Shown here: piece by piece, positions 8,552 through 17,007 of the stretch
Layout of the letters: each line of letters begins with the position of its first letter
How positions within the stretch are numbered: position 1 is the first letter of the stretch
DNA from: UBA12077 sp963665525
GTDB lineage: Bacteria; Bacteroidota; Bacteroidia; Bacteroidales; UBA12077
Assembly (NCBI GenBank): GCA_963665525.1
Contig: OY762280.1
Coordinates: 1,550,001-1,614,000 of the forward strand
Reading direction: 5' to 3'
DNA length: 64,000 nt
Position numbers and translations under genes: made by a program
The notes under the pieces: model-generated
The model's input: the letters and a program-made list of their open reading frames with translations, nothing else
What the model was told of the DNA's origin: nothing
The model's database searches: none

Positions 8552-9826
8552 TTAATTCGTTTCAAATAAACTTAATTGTTGATTTAACGATTTCGACATT
8601 AGCTTTTTAGGTGTGCTATCACTTAATATTAAGGTTTTAACATTTTGTGGTTGCAATTCATTGATAGTATGAGCTTTTAGTTCATTGCATGTGATAAAGT
8701 ATTTAGCTCTTTTTAATACAACTCCTATCTTCTTTAAATGAAGTAAATTCAGTTTACTGTATCTTCTGGCTAAAATTATCTTCTTAGCTGATAGCACCCC
8801 AATTCCAGGTACTCTCAAAATAGTTTCATAACTCGCTTTATTAATATCAACTGGGAATAGCCATGGATTGCGTAATGCATAACTCAATTTAGGATCTATT
8901 TCTAAATCCAAATCAGGATAATCATCATTTACAATTTCATTGATAGAAAAATGATAAAAACGAAATAACCAATCTGCCTGGTAAAGTCTGTTTTCTCTTT
9001 TTAAGGGAGGTTCGCTAAGAGCTGGAAGTCTCTTATCATATGAATTAACCGGTATAAATCCCGAATAATATACCCTTTTTAATTTTCTTGATTGATATAA
9101 TCTGCTAGCAACATTCAAAATATGTTTGTCATTATCTGGTGTTGCTCCAACAATTAATTGTGTGCTTTGTCCTGCAGGAGTAAAACGTGGTGTATGCCTG
9201 AATTTTCGTCTTTCTTCTTTATTCTCCAGTATTTTTTGATGAATGGTATTCATCGGACTTAGAATACTCTTATAATTTTTATCCGGGGCAATCATCTTAA
9301 GGTTATTTTCTGTAGCAATCTCAATATTAACGCTTAATCTATCGGCATAATAGCCTGCTTTTTGTTGCAAAACATCACTTGCTCCCGGAATTGCTTTTAA
9401 GTGAATATACCCATTATAATTATGTTGCTCACGTAGGTTTTTTGCTATCCGAACCATACGTTCCATGGTATAATCCGGATTTTTAACGACACCTGAACTT
9501 AAAAATAATCCTTCTATATAATTTCTTCTGTAAAATTCTATTGTTAGATCAACCACTTCGTCAACTGTAAATGTAGTTCGTGGAATATCATTTGTTTTAC
9601 GATTAGCACAGTAAGCACAATCATAAATACAATGATTAGTGAGCATTAGTTTCATTAATGAAATACAACGACCATCTTCTGTAAAACTATGACAAATGCC
9701 CCAGGGAGAAGCATTTCCAAGACCTTTACCTTTGTTGAGGCGATTGCTCCCACTTGATGCACAAGATACATCATACTTTGCTGCATTTGCTAATATTTTT
9801 AGTTTATTAATGGTACTTTCTTTCAT
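8552..9826 (-). CDS. radical SAM putative DNA repair protein (TIGR03916)
   Basis: 424 residues. The radical SAM cluster motif CxxxCxxC is C66-C70-C73 (CIYDCAYC). Further Cys residues at 22, 45 and 54 are conserved-looking. A helix-hairpin-helix element (VPGIGVLSAKKIILARR) near residues 335-355 indicates DNA binding. The family is annotated as a putative DNA modification/repair radical SAM protein. It is first in an operon with the TIGR03915 gene and divergent, over 102 bp, from an XRE/S24 regulator, which suggests damage- or stress-linked control (inference). Confidence 0.9.
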   Translation of the reverse strand: MKESTINKLKILANAAKYDVSCASSGSNRLNKGKGLGNASPWGICHSFTEDGRCISLMKLMLTNHCIYDCAYCANRKTNDIPRTTFTVDEVVDLTIEFYRRNYIEGLFLSSGVVKNPDYTMERMVRIAKNLREQHNYNGYIHLKAIPGASDVLQQKAGYYADRLSVNIEIATENNLKMIAPDKNYKSILSPMNTIHQKILENKEERRKFRHTPRFTPAGQSTQLIVGATPDNDKHILNVASRLYQSRKLKRVYYSGFIPVNSYDKRLPALSEPPLKRENRLYQADWLFRFYHFSINEIVNDDYPDLDLEIDPKLSYALRNPWLFPVDINKASYETILRVPGIGVLSAKKIILARRYSKLNLLHLKKIGVVLKRAKYFITCNELKAHTINELQPQNVKTLILSDSTPKKLMSKSLNQQLSLFETN

Positions 9827-9928
9827 TATTGCAAATTATATTAGCAAATATACTAATTAAATTTGCATTTAAACTAAAATATTTAGCATTTTTTATTATC
9901 TTAGCACTATATTTTTTATAAATACAAG
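9827..9928. promoter_or_regulatory. divergent promoter with repeated TTAGCA / GCAAAT boxes
   Basis: TTAGCA occurs at 9841, 9883 and 9901. GCAAAT is directly repeated near 9832 and 9844, with an inverted ATTTGC near 9861. TTAG-N8-CTAA (9841-9856) is an imperfect dyad. The position between a LexA-like regulator and repair genes makes an autoregulatory operator plausible. This is inference from repeat content only. Confidence 0.35.
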
Positions 9929-10711
9929 ATGGATAATATAGGAAAAAACCTTAAGTACCTTAGAAAATCAAAAGGTATAACCCAGGATGAGCTTGCTAAA
10001 AATATTGGGGTTAATCGTGCCATGATAGGTTCTTATGAAGAAAATCGTGCTGTCCCCAAGCTTTCAGTGTTAAAAGATATCGCTAATTTCTTTGGTATTA
10101 CAATTGACAATCTTGCAAAACTGAAACTCTGGGAAGAACAGGATATTAATAAGCTTAATGATTTGATAAAGGGTGATAACTTAAGAGTTGTTAACACAAT
10201 AGTCGATAAAGATGATAGAGAACTGATAACGACTGTTCCCATACAGGCTTCGGCTGGATATACCAAAGGATATGCGGATGCTGAATACATTAAAGAATTA
10301 CCACATTTTTCCTTGCCTTTAGTAGAGCTTAGTAAAGAAAGAACTTATCGTGTATTTCAGATAAAAGGTGATAGTATGGAGCCCATAAAATCAGGTTCAT
10401 ATATTATTTGTGAATATCTTGCTAATTGGGAAAATATTAAAGATGGCCAAGCTTATATTTTAATATCGAAAGATGAAGGCATTGTGTATAAACGACTTTA
10501 TAATAAAATTGAGGAATCACAGGAAATTCTTTTAAAATCAGATAATACGGAATATCAATCCTACACATTAAAAGTTGAAGAAGTGCATGAAATATGGAAA
10601 GCTTTGGGATATATTAGTTTTCAACTACCTGATGAACAGAATATAGATGTAAATTCATTACACTCCATGATATTGGATTTGAAGAGCGAAATTAATAATT
10701 TAAAGAAGTAG
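9929..10711 (+). CDS. XRE/S24 LexA-like transcriptional regulator
   Basis: 260 residues. The N-terminal XRE helix-turn-helix covers about 5-60 (LRKSKGITQDELAKNIGVNRAM). The C-terminal S24 (LexA/CI) peptidase domain covers about 100-225. It has the catalytic Ser149 in KGDSMEP, Lys188 in VYKRL, and an Ala-Gly (109-110, ASAGY) in the usual cleavage region. Such proteins are repressors that self-cleave, as LexA and CI do with RecA filaments. The divergent neighbours are a radical SAM/HhH repair pair, which are its probable targets. Confidence 0.9.
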   Translation: MDNIGKNLKYLRKSKGITQDELAKNIGVNRAMIGSYEENRAVPKLSVLKDIANFFGITIDNLAKLKLWEEQDINKLNDLIKGDNLRVVNTIVDKDDRELITTVPIQASAGYTKGYADAEYIKELPHFSLPLVELSKERTYRVFQIKGDSMEPIKSGSYIICEYLANWENIKDGQAYILISKDEGIVYKRLYNKIEESQEILLKSDNTEYQSYTLKVEEVHEIWKALGYISFQLPDEQNIDVNSLHSMILDLKSEINNLKK

Positions 10712-10719
10712 TTATTGTT

Positions 10720-10732
10720 AATGTTTAACATT
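10720..10732. repeat. short inverted repeat AATGTT-T-AACATT
   Basis: A perfect 6+6 bp dyad with a 1-nt centre lies 8 nt after the XRE/S24 stop and 21 nt before tRNA-Gly. It could be an operator or a weak hairpin; no T-tract supports a terminator. Confidence 0.3.
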
Positions 10733-10753
10733 TTAGATATTTTTATATTAAAA

Positions 10754-10826
10754 GCGAGAATAGCTCAGTAGGCAGAGCGTCAGCTTCCCAAGCTGAAGGT
10801 CGCGGGTTCGAAACCCGTTTCTCGCT
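10754..10826 (+). tRNA. tRNA-Gly (CCC)
   Basis: 73-nt cloverleaf. The 7-bp acceptor stem is GCGAGAA/TTCTCGC, followed by U8-A9, a D stem GCTC/GAGC, an anticodon stem with loop TTCCCAA (anticodon CCC, reading GGG), and a T arm GCGGG-TTCGAAA-CCCGT. CCA is not encoded. The discriminator base at 10826 coincides with the last base of the convergent arfB stop codon. Confidence 0.95.
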
Positions 10827-11227
10827 CAAAATCCTTCACCTTTTCTATATTGTTTCTTTTCTGACTGAACTTTCTTATCCTTTAGTCTTTTCTCTTTGGA
10901 GGCCTTGGTTGGTTTTGTTTTGACTCTTTTTTTTGGTTTAACCAATGCTTTTTCAATAAGTTGTAAAAATAATTCAGAAACCTTTTTCTTATTGGCAAGT
11001 TGAGTTCTTTCTGTATCACAGGCAATAATTAAAATTCTCTCGCTTGATATTCTATTTTTTAATTTAGAAAATATAATAACTTTCTCATTTTCTGTTAATT
11101 GTGTAGAATTCTGAATATCAAACCTTAGTTCAACTTTGGTTTCTACTTTATTTACATTTTGCCCACCACTCCCACTACTTCGGGATGTTTTATAAATTAA
11201 TTCCTTGATTAATAAATTTTTATTCAA
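10826..11227 (-). CDS. arfB: alternative ribosome-rescue peptidyl-tRNA hydrolase ArfB
   Basis: 133 residues. A class-I release-factor-like catalytic domain has GGQ at 21-23 (SSGSGGQNVNKVETKVEL). A basic tail (KKRVKTKPTKASKEKRLKDK) enters the mRNA channel of stalled ribosomes in this family. It hydrolyses peptidyl-tRNA on non-stop complexes. It lacks the codon-recognition domains of PrfA and PrfB. The start is TTG at 11227: no ATG or GTG exists between the upstream in-frame stop and the GGQ motif, and the residues after TTG match the usual N-terminus. Confidence 0.92.
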   Translation of the reverse strand: MNKNLLIKELIYKTSRSSGSGGQNVNKVETKVELRFDIQNSTQLTENEKVIIFSKLKNRISSERILIIACDTERTQLANKKKVSELFLQLIEKALVKPKKRVKTKPTKASKEKRLKDKKVQSEKKQYRKGEGF

Positions 11228-11416
11228 TTTATTTAAATTTATTATTTAAGATTAAAAATAATAATTTAAACGCAAAGTTAACAAATCATATATACTTGTT
11301 GTCTAATACAAACAAAGAATTTTAATAGAAATACTTTTGTTTCAATTATTTTGCAATATTTACCAAAATTATCGTCATATAAAGTATGTAATAAGAGTTA
11401 TAATTAATGTATAAAT

Positions 11417-12688
11417 ATGAAAGAAAGATTTGCCATGCTATTTATTTTTGTTTTTGCATTCATCCTATTGGTTGATATATACTCATTTAAAGGAATTAAG
11501 CTACTATTATCGGGATTAAATAACAACATGATTAAATATGTTATTTATATCTTTTATTGGACAGTTCCACTAATAATTATTTCATCCTTACTTTATTTTA
11601 GGGCTTTACAACCTTTCGAGAGAGAACCCCAAATTTTTAAGAACTTCTTTTTATTGGCAGGAATTTTTATTTTATTTTATATTCCTAAGTTAACGTTCAT
11701 TGTCTTTCACTTAACAGAAGATTTGATTCATTTGGTTAAATGGGTTATAACAAAGCTTTCCATCTCTCCTACCAAAGTTTCATCGGGAGAACTATCAGGA
11801 ATATCAAGAGCAAAATTCATTTCACAATTGGGTTTAATAATTGCCAGCATTCCATTTTCTTCTATTTTATACGGAATACTAAAAGGACGTTTTAATTTTA
11901 GATTGGTACATGAAAAATTTTCTTTCCCTAATTTACCTAATGCTTTCGATGGCTTTAAAGTCATTCAGATATCAGATATGCATATTGGTAGTTTCCATGG
12001 ACACGAAGGACAAGTTAAAAAAGCGATTGAATTAATCAATGAACAAGAACCTGATATCATTTTATTTACAGGAGATATTGTCAATAATTTTGCCGAAGAA
12101 CTCAATGGTTGGATTCCCATTTTAAGTAATTTAAAGGCTAAATACGGCAAATATTCAATTTTAGGAAACCACGACTATGGAGATTACTTTGTGTGGAAAA
12201 ACAATACAGAAAAAGAGCAAAATCTAGATAATTTAAAGCAGGCACATAAAGATATTGGATTTAAGTTATTATTAAATGAATCGGTGGATGTAGAATTAAA
12301 TGGAAATAAAATTGGCTTAATCGGAGTTGAAAACTGGGGTTTACCTCCATTTCCTCAATATGGAAACTTAAAACAAGCAATGAATGGAAGCTTTGATTAT
12401 CCATTTAAGATTCTTTTATCGCATGATCCATCGCACTGGGATGCCGAAGTAATAAAAGAAACCGATATCGATTTAACCTTATCAGGGCATACTCATGGTA
12501 TGCAATTTGGAATTGAAGTTGGAAATTTAAAATGGAGTCCGGTAAAATATAAGTATCCTCGTTGGGCTGGATTATATAAAGAAAAAGATCAGTATTTATA
12601 TGTAAATAGAGGATTTGGTTATATTGGGTTTCCTGGAAGAGTTGGAATGCCTCCTGAAATTACCGTTATTGAATTAAAAACTACATAA
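11417..12688 (+). CDS. membrane-anchored metallophosphoesterase
   Basis: 423 residues. About four hydrophobic spans occupy the first 155 residues. A calcineurin-like phosphoesterase domain follows, with the metal-binding set D187-x-H189 (ISDMHIGS), D220 (FTGDIV), N251-H252-D (GNHDYG), His in LLSHDP, and GHTHG. Family members of this layout (YkuE/YaeI-like) have been linked to phospholipid headgroup or UDP-diacylglucosamine-like hydrolysis; the substrate here is unassigned. It is a single-gene unit ending at a hairpin. Confidence 0.88.
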   Translation: MKERFAMLFIFVFAFILLVDIYSFKGIKLLLSGLNNNMIKYVIYIFYWTVPLIIISSLLYFRALQPFEREPQIFKNFFLLAGIFILFYIPKLTFIVFHLTEDLIHLVKWVITKLSISPTKVSSGELSGISRAKFISQLGLIIASIPFSSILYGILKGRFNFRLVHEKFSFPNLPNAFDGFKVIQISDMHIGSFHGHEGQVKKAIELINEQEPDIILFTGDIVNNFAEELNGWIPILSNLKAKYGKYSILGNHDYGDYFVWKNNTEKEQNLDNLKQAHKDIGFKLLLNESVDVELNGNKIGLIGVENWGLPPFPQYGNLKQAMNGSFDYPFKILLSHDPSHWDAEVIKETDIDLTLSGHTHGMQFGIEVGNLKWSPVKYKYPRWAGLYKEKDQYLYVNRGFGYIGFPGRVGMPPEITVIELKTT

Positions 12689-12690
12689 AA

Positions 12691-12712
12691 AAAAGGCCGA
12701 TAAGGCCCTTTT
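12691..12712. terminator. probable terminator between convergent genes
   Basis: A run of A's, AAAAGGCC, a 5-nt loop, then GGCC-C-TTTT gives a short stem with one bulged C, 3 nt after the metallophosphoesterase stop. Confidence 0.5.
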
Positions 12713-12732
12713 CTATATTAATAATGTTTAGT

Positions 12733-13911
12733 TTATCCTCCATAGGTAGTATCAAAGAAATCAAATAAACCATCAATTCCTGATATAAACGCAGCGAAAT
12801 ATGGTGCAGCTTGTTCTGTAGTTCCATCAGAATATTTGAATAATACATCTATATAAATGTAAGTATCCTCTGCAACTTCGATAGGAATTGAATATAATCC
12901 TTCGTTAGCTACAAATTCAATAAGGATATCAGCAGCTTTTACACCATCAACATATACTACAGCATCAATTTCTTTGTTAATGGCTGCATTAATTTCATCT
13001 ACCGTAGTATAAGTATTACTTTCAAAAACCGTTTCCATTCCAGCAATATCAATGGTAGCTTCCATTTTTACATTTAACAATTGTATATATCCTCCAATGG
13101 TAATAGGATCTTCAACATCAGTTACGAAAGTAGCATTTACTCCGGCAGCAAAAATCTTTTCAGTATTGTATTTGATATCAAAATCAATACTAGCAGCAGT
13201 TGCTGTATGATCAAAACTACCTGAGAAAGTAAACGGAGTTAAATAAACACTGATATCAAAAGATGTAGGCTCGCCAGCTGATTCACCAGTAGTAATCCAA
13301 GTAGCTTCCAAATCAATTTCAACAATCTTAACTTCATCAATATATAAATCAGCTAATATAACCGTTGGCATATAATCTGTGTAAGGATAGTCAAATTCAT
13401 CCGTCATAGAAACCGCTACTTCTTCATAATTATAGATAGTTAAAGTAGCATCATTAGTCCCAGTCAACTGATTTGCTTCTGTTGAAGGGAAATTAATTTC
13501 AATAACGTCACCACCTAAATCAACAGTCCAATAAGGATACTCATTGATAAATGTATAAACTCCTTTATGTGCATTAAAATCAAATGGTACTGGTTCAAAA
13601 GTATTTTTAGTATGATTTTGGGGGTTTACTGGTAATAAAAACTTTTCAATATTAGAAATAACTGCAGTTCTACCATTTGATTTAGTAGTTACAGAAAAAG
13701 GATCTTCTAAACCCATTATTACTCCAATAGCTTCCATTCCTTCAGAGTTTGTCATCAACTGAAGATACCCGGTCATGTCAGTATTTAAGGTACTTAATTC
13801 AGTTTTTGCATCTTCAGGAGACATCGTTGAATCATCGTCATCCTCACAGGCAATGAAAAATACAGATGCTAACATAAGCATCATAGCTAATAGTTTTTTC
13901 ATGTTTTTCAT
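12733..13911 (-). CDS. predicted lipoprotein, unknown function
   Basis: 392 residues. A lipoprotein signal ends at C22 (SVFFIACEDDDD), followed by an acidic stretch. The mature part is rich in alternating polar and hydrophobic beta-strands, with many Asp, Thr and Ile and no recognised domain. It resembles surface lipoproteins of Bacteroidota, but I do not recognise the family. It is transcribed alone; 212 nt separate its start from the next gene's terminator region. Confidence 0.75.
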   Translation of the reverse strand: MKNMKKLLAMMLMLASVFFIACEDDDDSTMSPEDAKTELSTLNTDMTGYLQLMTNSEGMEAIGVIMGLEDPFSVTTKSNGRTAVISNIEKFLLPVNPQNHTKNTFEPVPFDFNAHKGVYTFINEYPYWTVDLGGDVIEINFPSTEANQLTGTNDATLTIYNYEEVAVSMTDEFDYPYTDYMPTVILADLYIDEVKIVEIDLEATWITTGESAGEPTSFDISVYLTPFTFSGSFDHTATAASIDFDIKYNTEKIFAAGVNATFVTDVEDPITIGGYIQLLNVKMEATIDIAGMETVFESNTYTTVDEINAAINKEIDAVVYVDGVKAADILIEFVANEGLYSIPIEVAEDTYIYIDVLFKYSDGTTEQAAPYFAAFISGIDGLFDFFDTTYGG

Positions 13912-14069
13912 AGTTTATTGTTTTGGTTAGTATTTTCGTTTATTCGAAAGATTTTTTTCTATTAAGATGTAAAAAATCGTCAAAAGGTTTCGTATTAATT
14001 TAAACTTTAATATATACGCACATATCTTTTTTTCGTTTCACTCAAAACTTTCAAGTTTCGTGCCAAAAC

Positions 14070-14099
14070 AAAAAAAGAGCAGAAGATCCCTTCTGCTCT
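14070..14099 (-). terminator. terminator of the DUF4252/sigma operon
   Basis: A perfect 10-bp stem (AGAGCAGAAG/CTTCTGCTCT) has a 4-nt loop. On the minus strand it is followed by TTTTTTTGTTTT, 25 nt beyond the last DUF4252 stop. Confidence 0.9.
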
Positions 14100-14123
14100 A
14101 CCTTATAGTTATTTTATTATTTT

Positions 14124-14642
14124 TTAATTTACAAAATCCTGAATTGTTTGTTTATTCATTGATTGATAAACATTCATAACATCTTCTTTGGTTAAATGAC
14201 CAACCAGATTAAATCCTATATATTCTTTCTCCGATACAATGGTTATTAAGACCTCATGTATAGTTTTATCGTGCTCAATAATATAAATAGATATATCATT
14301 ATTTTCTTCTGCTATTCGCGTAAGAAGATTATAGTTAAACTCGGTCATTTTCTTATTCATCGAACCTTTGATATCATCTATCTTAAGTGATTTTTCGTTT
14401 TCTTCGAAAAACATCAGTTTAATGACATCTATCTTATCAAGCAATTCTTTGGAGTTTACTTCAGAATCATCCGAAAGTGAAAATACTAATTTGAATAAAA
14501 CCGGAGGAAGGTGCATAATTGCGAAACCTTTTTCGGTTTCATACTCTTCAAAAATATCGGTTTCTTTATATTTATTCTGATCGGTAATACAAGCATACTG
14601 AAATACTAAAAGTATTAGCGTTAAAAATGTAATCTTCTTCAT
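14124..14642 (-). CDS. DUF4252 family lipoprotein
   Basis: 172 residues. The lipoprotein signal ends at C18 (LLVFQYACIT). The mature part follows the DUF4252 pattern, with an EKGFAIMHLPP strand near the start, a lysine/acid-rich middle, and IHEVLITIVSEKEYIGFNLVGHL near the end. It is more divergent than its two neighbours. It is the last gene of the unit, 17 nt after the preceding DUF4252 gene. Function unknown; the family is found in the envelope of Bacteroidota, often by ECF sigma/anti-sigma genes. Confidence 0.8.
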   Translation of the reverse strand: MKKITFLTLILLVFQYACITDQNKYKETDIFEEYETEKGFAIMHLPPVLFKLVFSLSDDSEVNSKELLDKIDVIKLMFFEENEKSLKIDDIKGSMNKKMTEFNYNLLTRIAEENNDISIYIIEHDKTIHEVLITIVSEKEYIGFNLVGHLTKEDVMNVYQSMNKQTIQDFVN

Positions 14643-14659
14643 CCGTAATTTACTCTTAA

Positions 14660-15172
14660 TTATTTTTTGTCAATTTCTTCTAAATGTTCCAAGCCGTCAA
14701 TTTGCATTGTTTTTGCTAATTTAGAAATATTTTTTAAATCGATATTTCCCTGTATGCTGATCAATGCATTTTCGTCTTTCCCTCCTGCTATCAATATTAG
14801 CTCAATAATTTTGCCATCTTTTTCGTTGATTAAAAACTTAACATCCTGGTCCTTTTCTTTAATAACCATCAACTCTTTATAATCTTTCTTTGGAAGTTTA
14901 TCGATAATTTCGGTGTAAAAATTAGCATTCCCCTGATATGTTTCATCTGTAGCTAAAATCTTTATTCCTTTTAAGTTTTCCATTAAAGCATCAAATTCGG
15001 GGTCGTTAGTTTCAACATCAGAAAACATACTAAACATATAGCTTGTAATATAAACTGATGTAAACCCCTCTTTCCCGCTATATTTATCGAAAAGCTCATC
15101 AACAGGAGTATTTTGAGCAAATAGAAAAAACGGAAAAAGGAATGCTAGTACATTTAAAATTAGTTTTTTCAT
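14660..15172 (-). CDS. DUF4252 family exported protein
   Basis: 170 residues from the ATG at 15172 (MKKLILNVLAFLFPFFLFAQ), a clear Sec signal. An open extension to 15202 exists but would start inside the upstream gene, before the signal peptide. The domain has VDELFDKYSGKEGFTSVYIT, then FYTEIIDKLPKKDYKELMVIKEKDQDVKFLI, then ELILIAGGKDENALISIQGNIDL, the DUF4252 core. It starts 4 nt after the anti-sigma stop, so coupled translation is likely. It is very similar in layout to the DUF4252 gene at 16317-16823. Confidence 0.85.
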   Translation of the reverse strand: MKKLILNVLAFLFPFFLFAQNTPVDELFDKYSGKEGFTSVYITSYMFSMFSDVETNDPEFDALMENLKGIKILATDETYQGNANFYTEIIDKLPKKDYKELMVIKEKDQDVKFLINEKDGKIIELILIAGGKDENALISIQGNIDLKNISKLAKTMQIDGLEHLEEIDKK

Positions 15173-15176
15173 GGTT

Positions 15177-15746
15177 TTATTGTTTAAAATATTTATCTGC
15201 AATCTTATATTTATTAATAGGATTTAATTCCTTTAGTCCTTCGTTAAAGCTTGATAATTTATTCAGTTCTTTGGTGCCTTCGTTAATTTTTTGAATTGGT
15301 TCCAAATGATTTGCTCCATTATTAAGCATTGCCGACACATATAATAAGGTTTGTTTTGCTTGTTCGTAGGCTTGTTCAGGATTTTCGTAAGTGTCGGTAA
15401 ACTGAATCGTTTGTTGTTTTTTGAAGACCTGGTTATTTAAAAGTAAATACGAACCAATAAGAATAACTAACCCTGCAGCAATTCTTAATAATACATAGGT
15501 TAAACTCTTATCTTTCTGTGAATTATCATTACTATTTAAGTTATTCCAAATTTCATCAGAAATATCTGGAATTATTTGATTAGATTTTTCTTCCTGAACC
15601 TGGTAAAGAAAGATATCTTTATCAGCTCTAAGTTCATCGTTAATGACCTCATTGCTAAAGTATTCCCGAAGGATCTTTTCTTCCTCTAAACTTGTATCTC
15701 CGTTATAAAATTTCTCTAACAGAGCTTTTATTTCTTTCAGATCCAT
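15177..15746 (-). CDS. putative anti-sigma factor
   Basis: 189 residues. The cytoplasmic N-terminus has the acidic LLEKFYNGDTSLEEEKILREYF motif typical of Bacteroidota anti-sigma proteins. One membrane span lies at about 83-107 (LLRIAAGLVILIGSYLLL), followed by a short helical periplasmic tail (AYEQAKQTLLYVSAMLNNGANH). It overlaps the sigma gene by 44 nt, which implies coupled translation. No FecR domain is present, so it is a distinct anti-sigma type. Assignment is by motif and context. Confidence 0.75.
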   Translation of the reverse strand: MDLKEIKALLEKFYNGDTSLEEEKILREYFSNEVINDELRADKDIFLYQVQEEKSNQIIPDISDEIWNNLNSNDNSQKDKSLTYVLLRIAAGLVILIGSYLLLNNQVFKKQQTIQFTDTYENPEQAYEQAKQTLLYVSAMLNNGANHLEPIQKINEGTKELNKLSSFNEGLKELNPINKYKIADKYFKQ

Positions 15747-16248
15747 AACTATAATATTTATTTAATAAAAATTCTCTAACCTTTTTCCTAGCCCTTGATA
15801 AGCTCACTCTGATTGTATTTACGTTCATATTAAGAATCTGGGCAATCTCATCGTAATCGTATCCTTCAATATCTCTCAGATTCATAATTGTTCTTTGTGG
15901 CTCATCCAGTTCGTTAATAGCAGTTTTAGCCCTTACAACAGCTATATCAAGCTCTACTTGTTTTTCTTTTTTTAAATGATCCTCAGATGTTTCTTCTTTC
16001 AATACTCCATTAATTGGTATTGTCTTCTTCAGCTTTATCTTATCTAAACACAAATTCCTGGTCATTCGCATAGCTAAAGCTTCTATACTATTATATTTTT
16101 CTAACTCGCTGCGCATATTCCATAATTTAGTGTAAATCTCCTGTACAATATCTTTTGCATCGTCCATGTCTTGCATAAATCTATTAGCAAAACCCAGCAG
16201 TTTACGATTTAATGGTAATATGTTTTCTTTAAAAGCTTCAGCTGTCAT
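15703..16248 (-). CDS. ECF RNA polymerase sigma factor
   Basis: 181 residues. Region 2 is at about 10-70 (RFMQDMDDAKDIVQEIYTKLWNMRSEL). Region 4 is at about 115-165 (LDEPQRTIMNLRDIEGYDYDEIAQILNMNVNTIRVSLSRARKKV). It lies in a unit with three DUF4252 genes and an anti-sigma gene, which suggests the DUF4252 proteins are its signal inputs or targets (inference). The gap to the upstream DUF4252 gene is 68 nt. Confidence 0.92.
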   Translation of the reverse strand: MTAEAFKENILPLNRKLLGFANRFMQDMDDAKDIVQEIYTKLWNMRSELEKYNSIEALAMRMTRNLCLDKIKLKKTIPINGVLKEETSEDHLKKEKQVELDIAVVRAKTAINELDEPQRTIMNLRDIEGYDYDEIAQILNMNVNTIRVSLSRARKKVREFLLNKYYSYGSERNKSSVREIL

Positions 16249-16316
16249 TTATCCACAATTCAAGACCATGAAAATTACAAATAATATTTGAGAAAGGGAG
16301 TTTTTATCCCCCTTTC

Positions 16317-16823
16317 TTAATGATTTTCTAACTCATCTAAATATTCAAATCCTGAAATATGAACTGAATGTGATAATGAAGCCATTTCTTTTAAATTAAT
16401 TTTACCTTTTATACTAATAACTGCGTTTTCATCATCACCACCAGCTACTAGTAAAAGCTCTTCAATATCCTTTTCTTTATATTTAACATAAAAGACTACA
16501 TCGTTATCATGCTCTTTTACTGTCATTAATTCAACATAAGCTTTGGTATCAACCTGAGATTTCATTTCATCAAAAAAGTTAACATCAGAAGAGAAATAAT
16601 CTTCCATTGCAATAATGCGGATATTATCAATCATTCCTTTCATTTTTTGAAGATCTTCATCATCATCAATTGCAGCAGCTATATCGAATAAAGCGCTGTT
16701 AATAATAACTGTAGTAAAGCCTTTTTTACCTTCATATTTTTCAATTAAATTATCAACAAAGTCCTGTGCATTTATAATAAATGGAAATGCTGCCAACATA
16801 ATTATTGTAACTATCTTTTTCAT
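16317..16823 (-). CDS. DUF4252 family exported protein
   Basis: 168 residues with a Sec signal (MKKIVTIIMLAAFPFIINAQ). It has the same core as the gene at 14660: KYEGKKGFTTVIINSALFDI, then VELMTVKEHDNDVVFYV, then ELLLVAGGDDENAVISIKGKINLKEM, showing a duplication within the cluster. It is the first gene upstream of the ECF sigma factor. No catalytic motif is visible. Confidence 0.85.
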   Translation of the reverse strand: MKKIVTIIMLAAFPFIINAQDFVDNLIEKYEGKKGFTTVIINSALFDIAAAIDDDEDLQKMKGMIDNIRIIAMEDYFSSDVNFFDEMKSQVDTKAYVELMTVKEHDNDVVFYVKYKEKDIEELLLVAGGDDENAVISIKGKINLKEMASLSHSVHISGFEYLDELENH

Positions 16824-16953
16824 GATTCTTTTGTTTTAAATTATTTGATATTTTATTTATGAGCTCAATTCAATAACAAGACGATCATAAAAATGAATCA
16901 TTACATATTTTTATAAATATTTTAAGAATAAATTGATTTATCAGCGAAGACAA

Positions 16954-16983
16954 TAAAAAAAAGGACATTATATCAATGTCCTT
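16954..16983 (-). terminator. terminator of the thioesterase gene
   Basis: A 9-bp stem (AAGGACATT/AATGTCCTT) has a 5-nt loop, followed on the minus strand by eight T's. It is 25 nt past the thioesterase stop. Confidence 0.9.
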
Positions 16984-17007
16984 CTAATTATTATAAATAA
17001 GGTAATA

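Noticed and set aside
10033..10290. Antisense open frame inside the XRE/S24 regulator gene
   Set aside because: It covers the regulator's HTH region in the opposite strand, has no own context or start signal, and its composition mirrors the sense codons.
15703..15746. Frameshifted fusion of sigma and anti-sigma
   Set aside because: Each protein has complete family boundaries and its own start motif, so an overlap is simpler than a frameshift.
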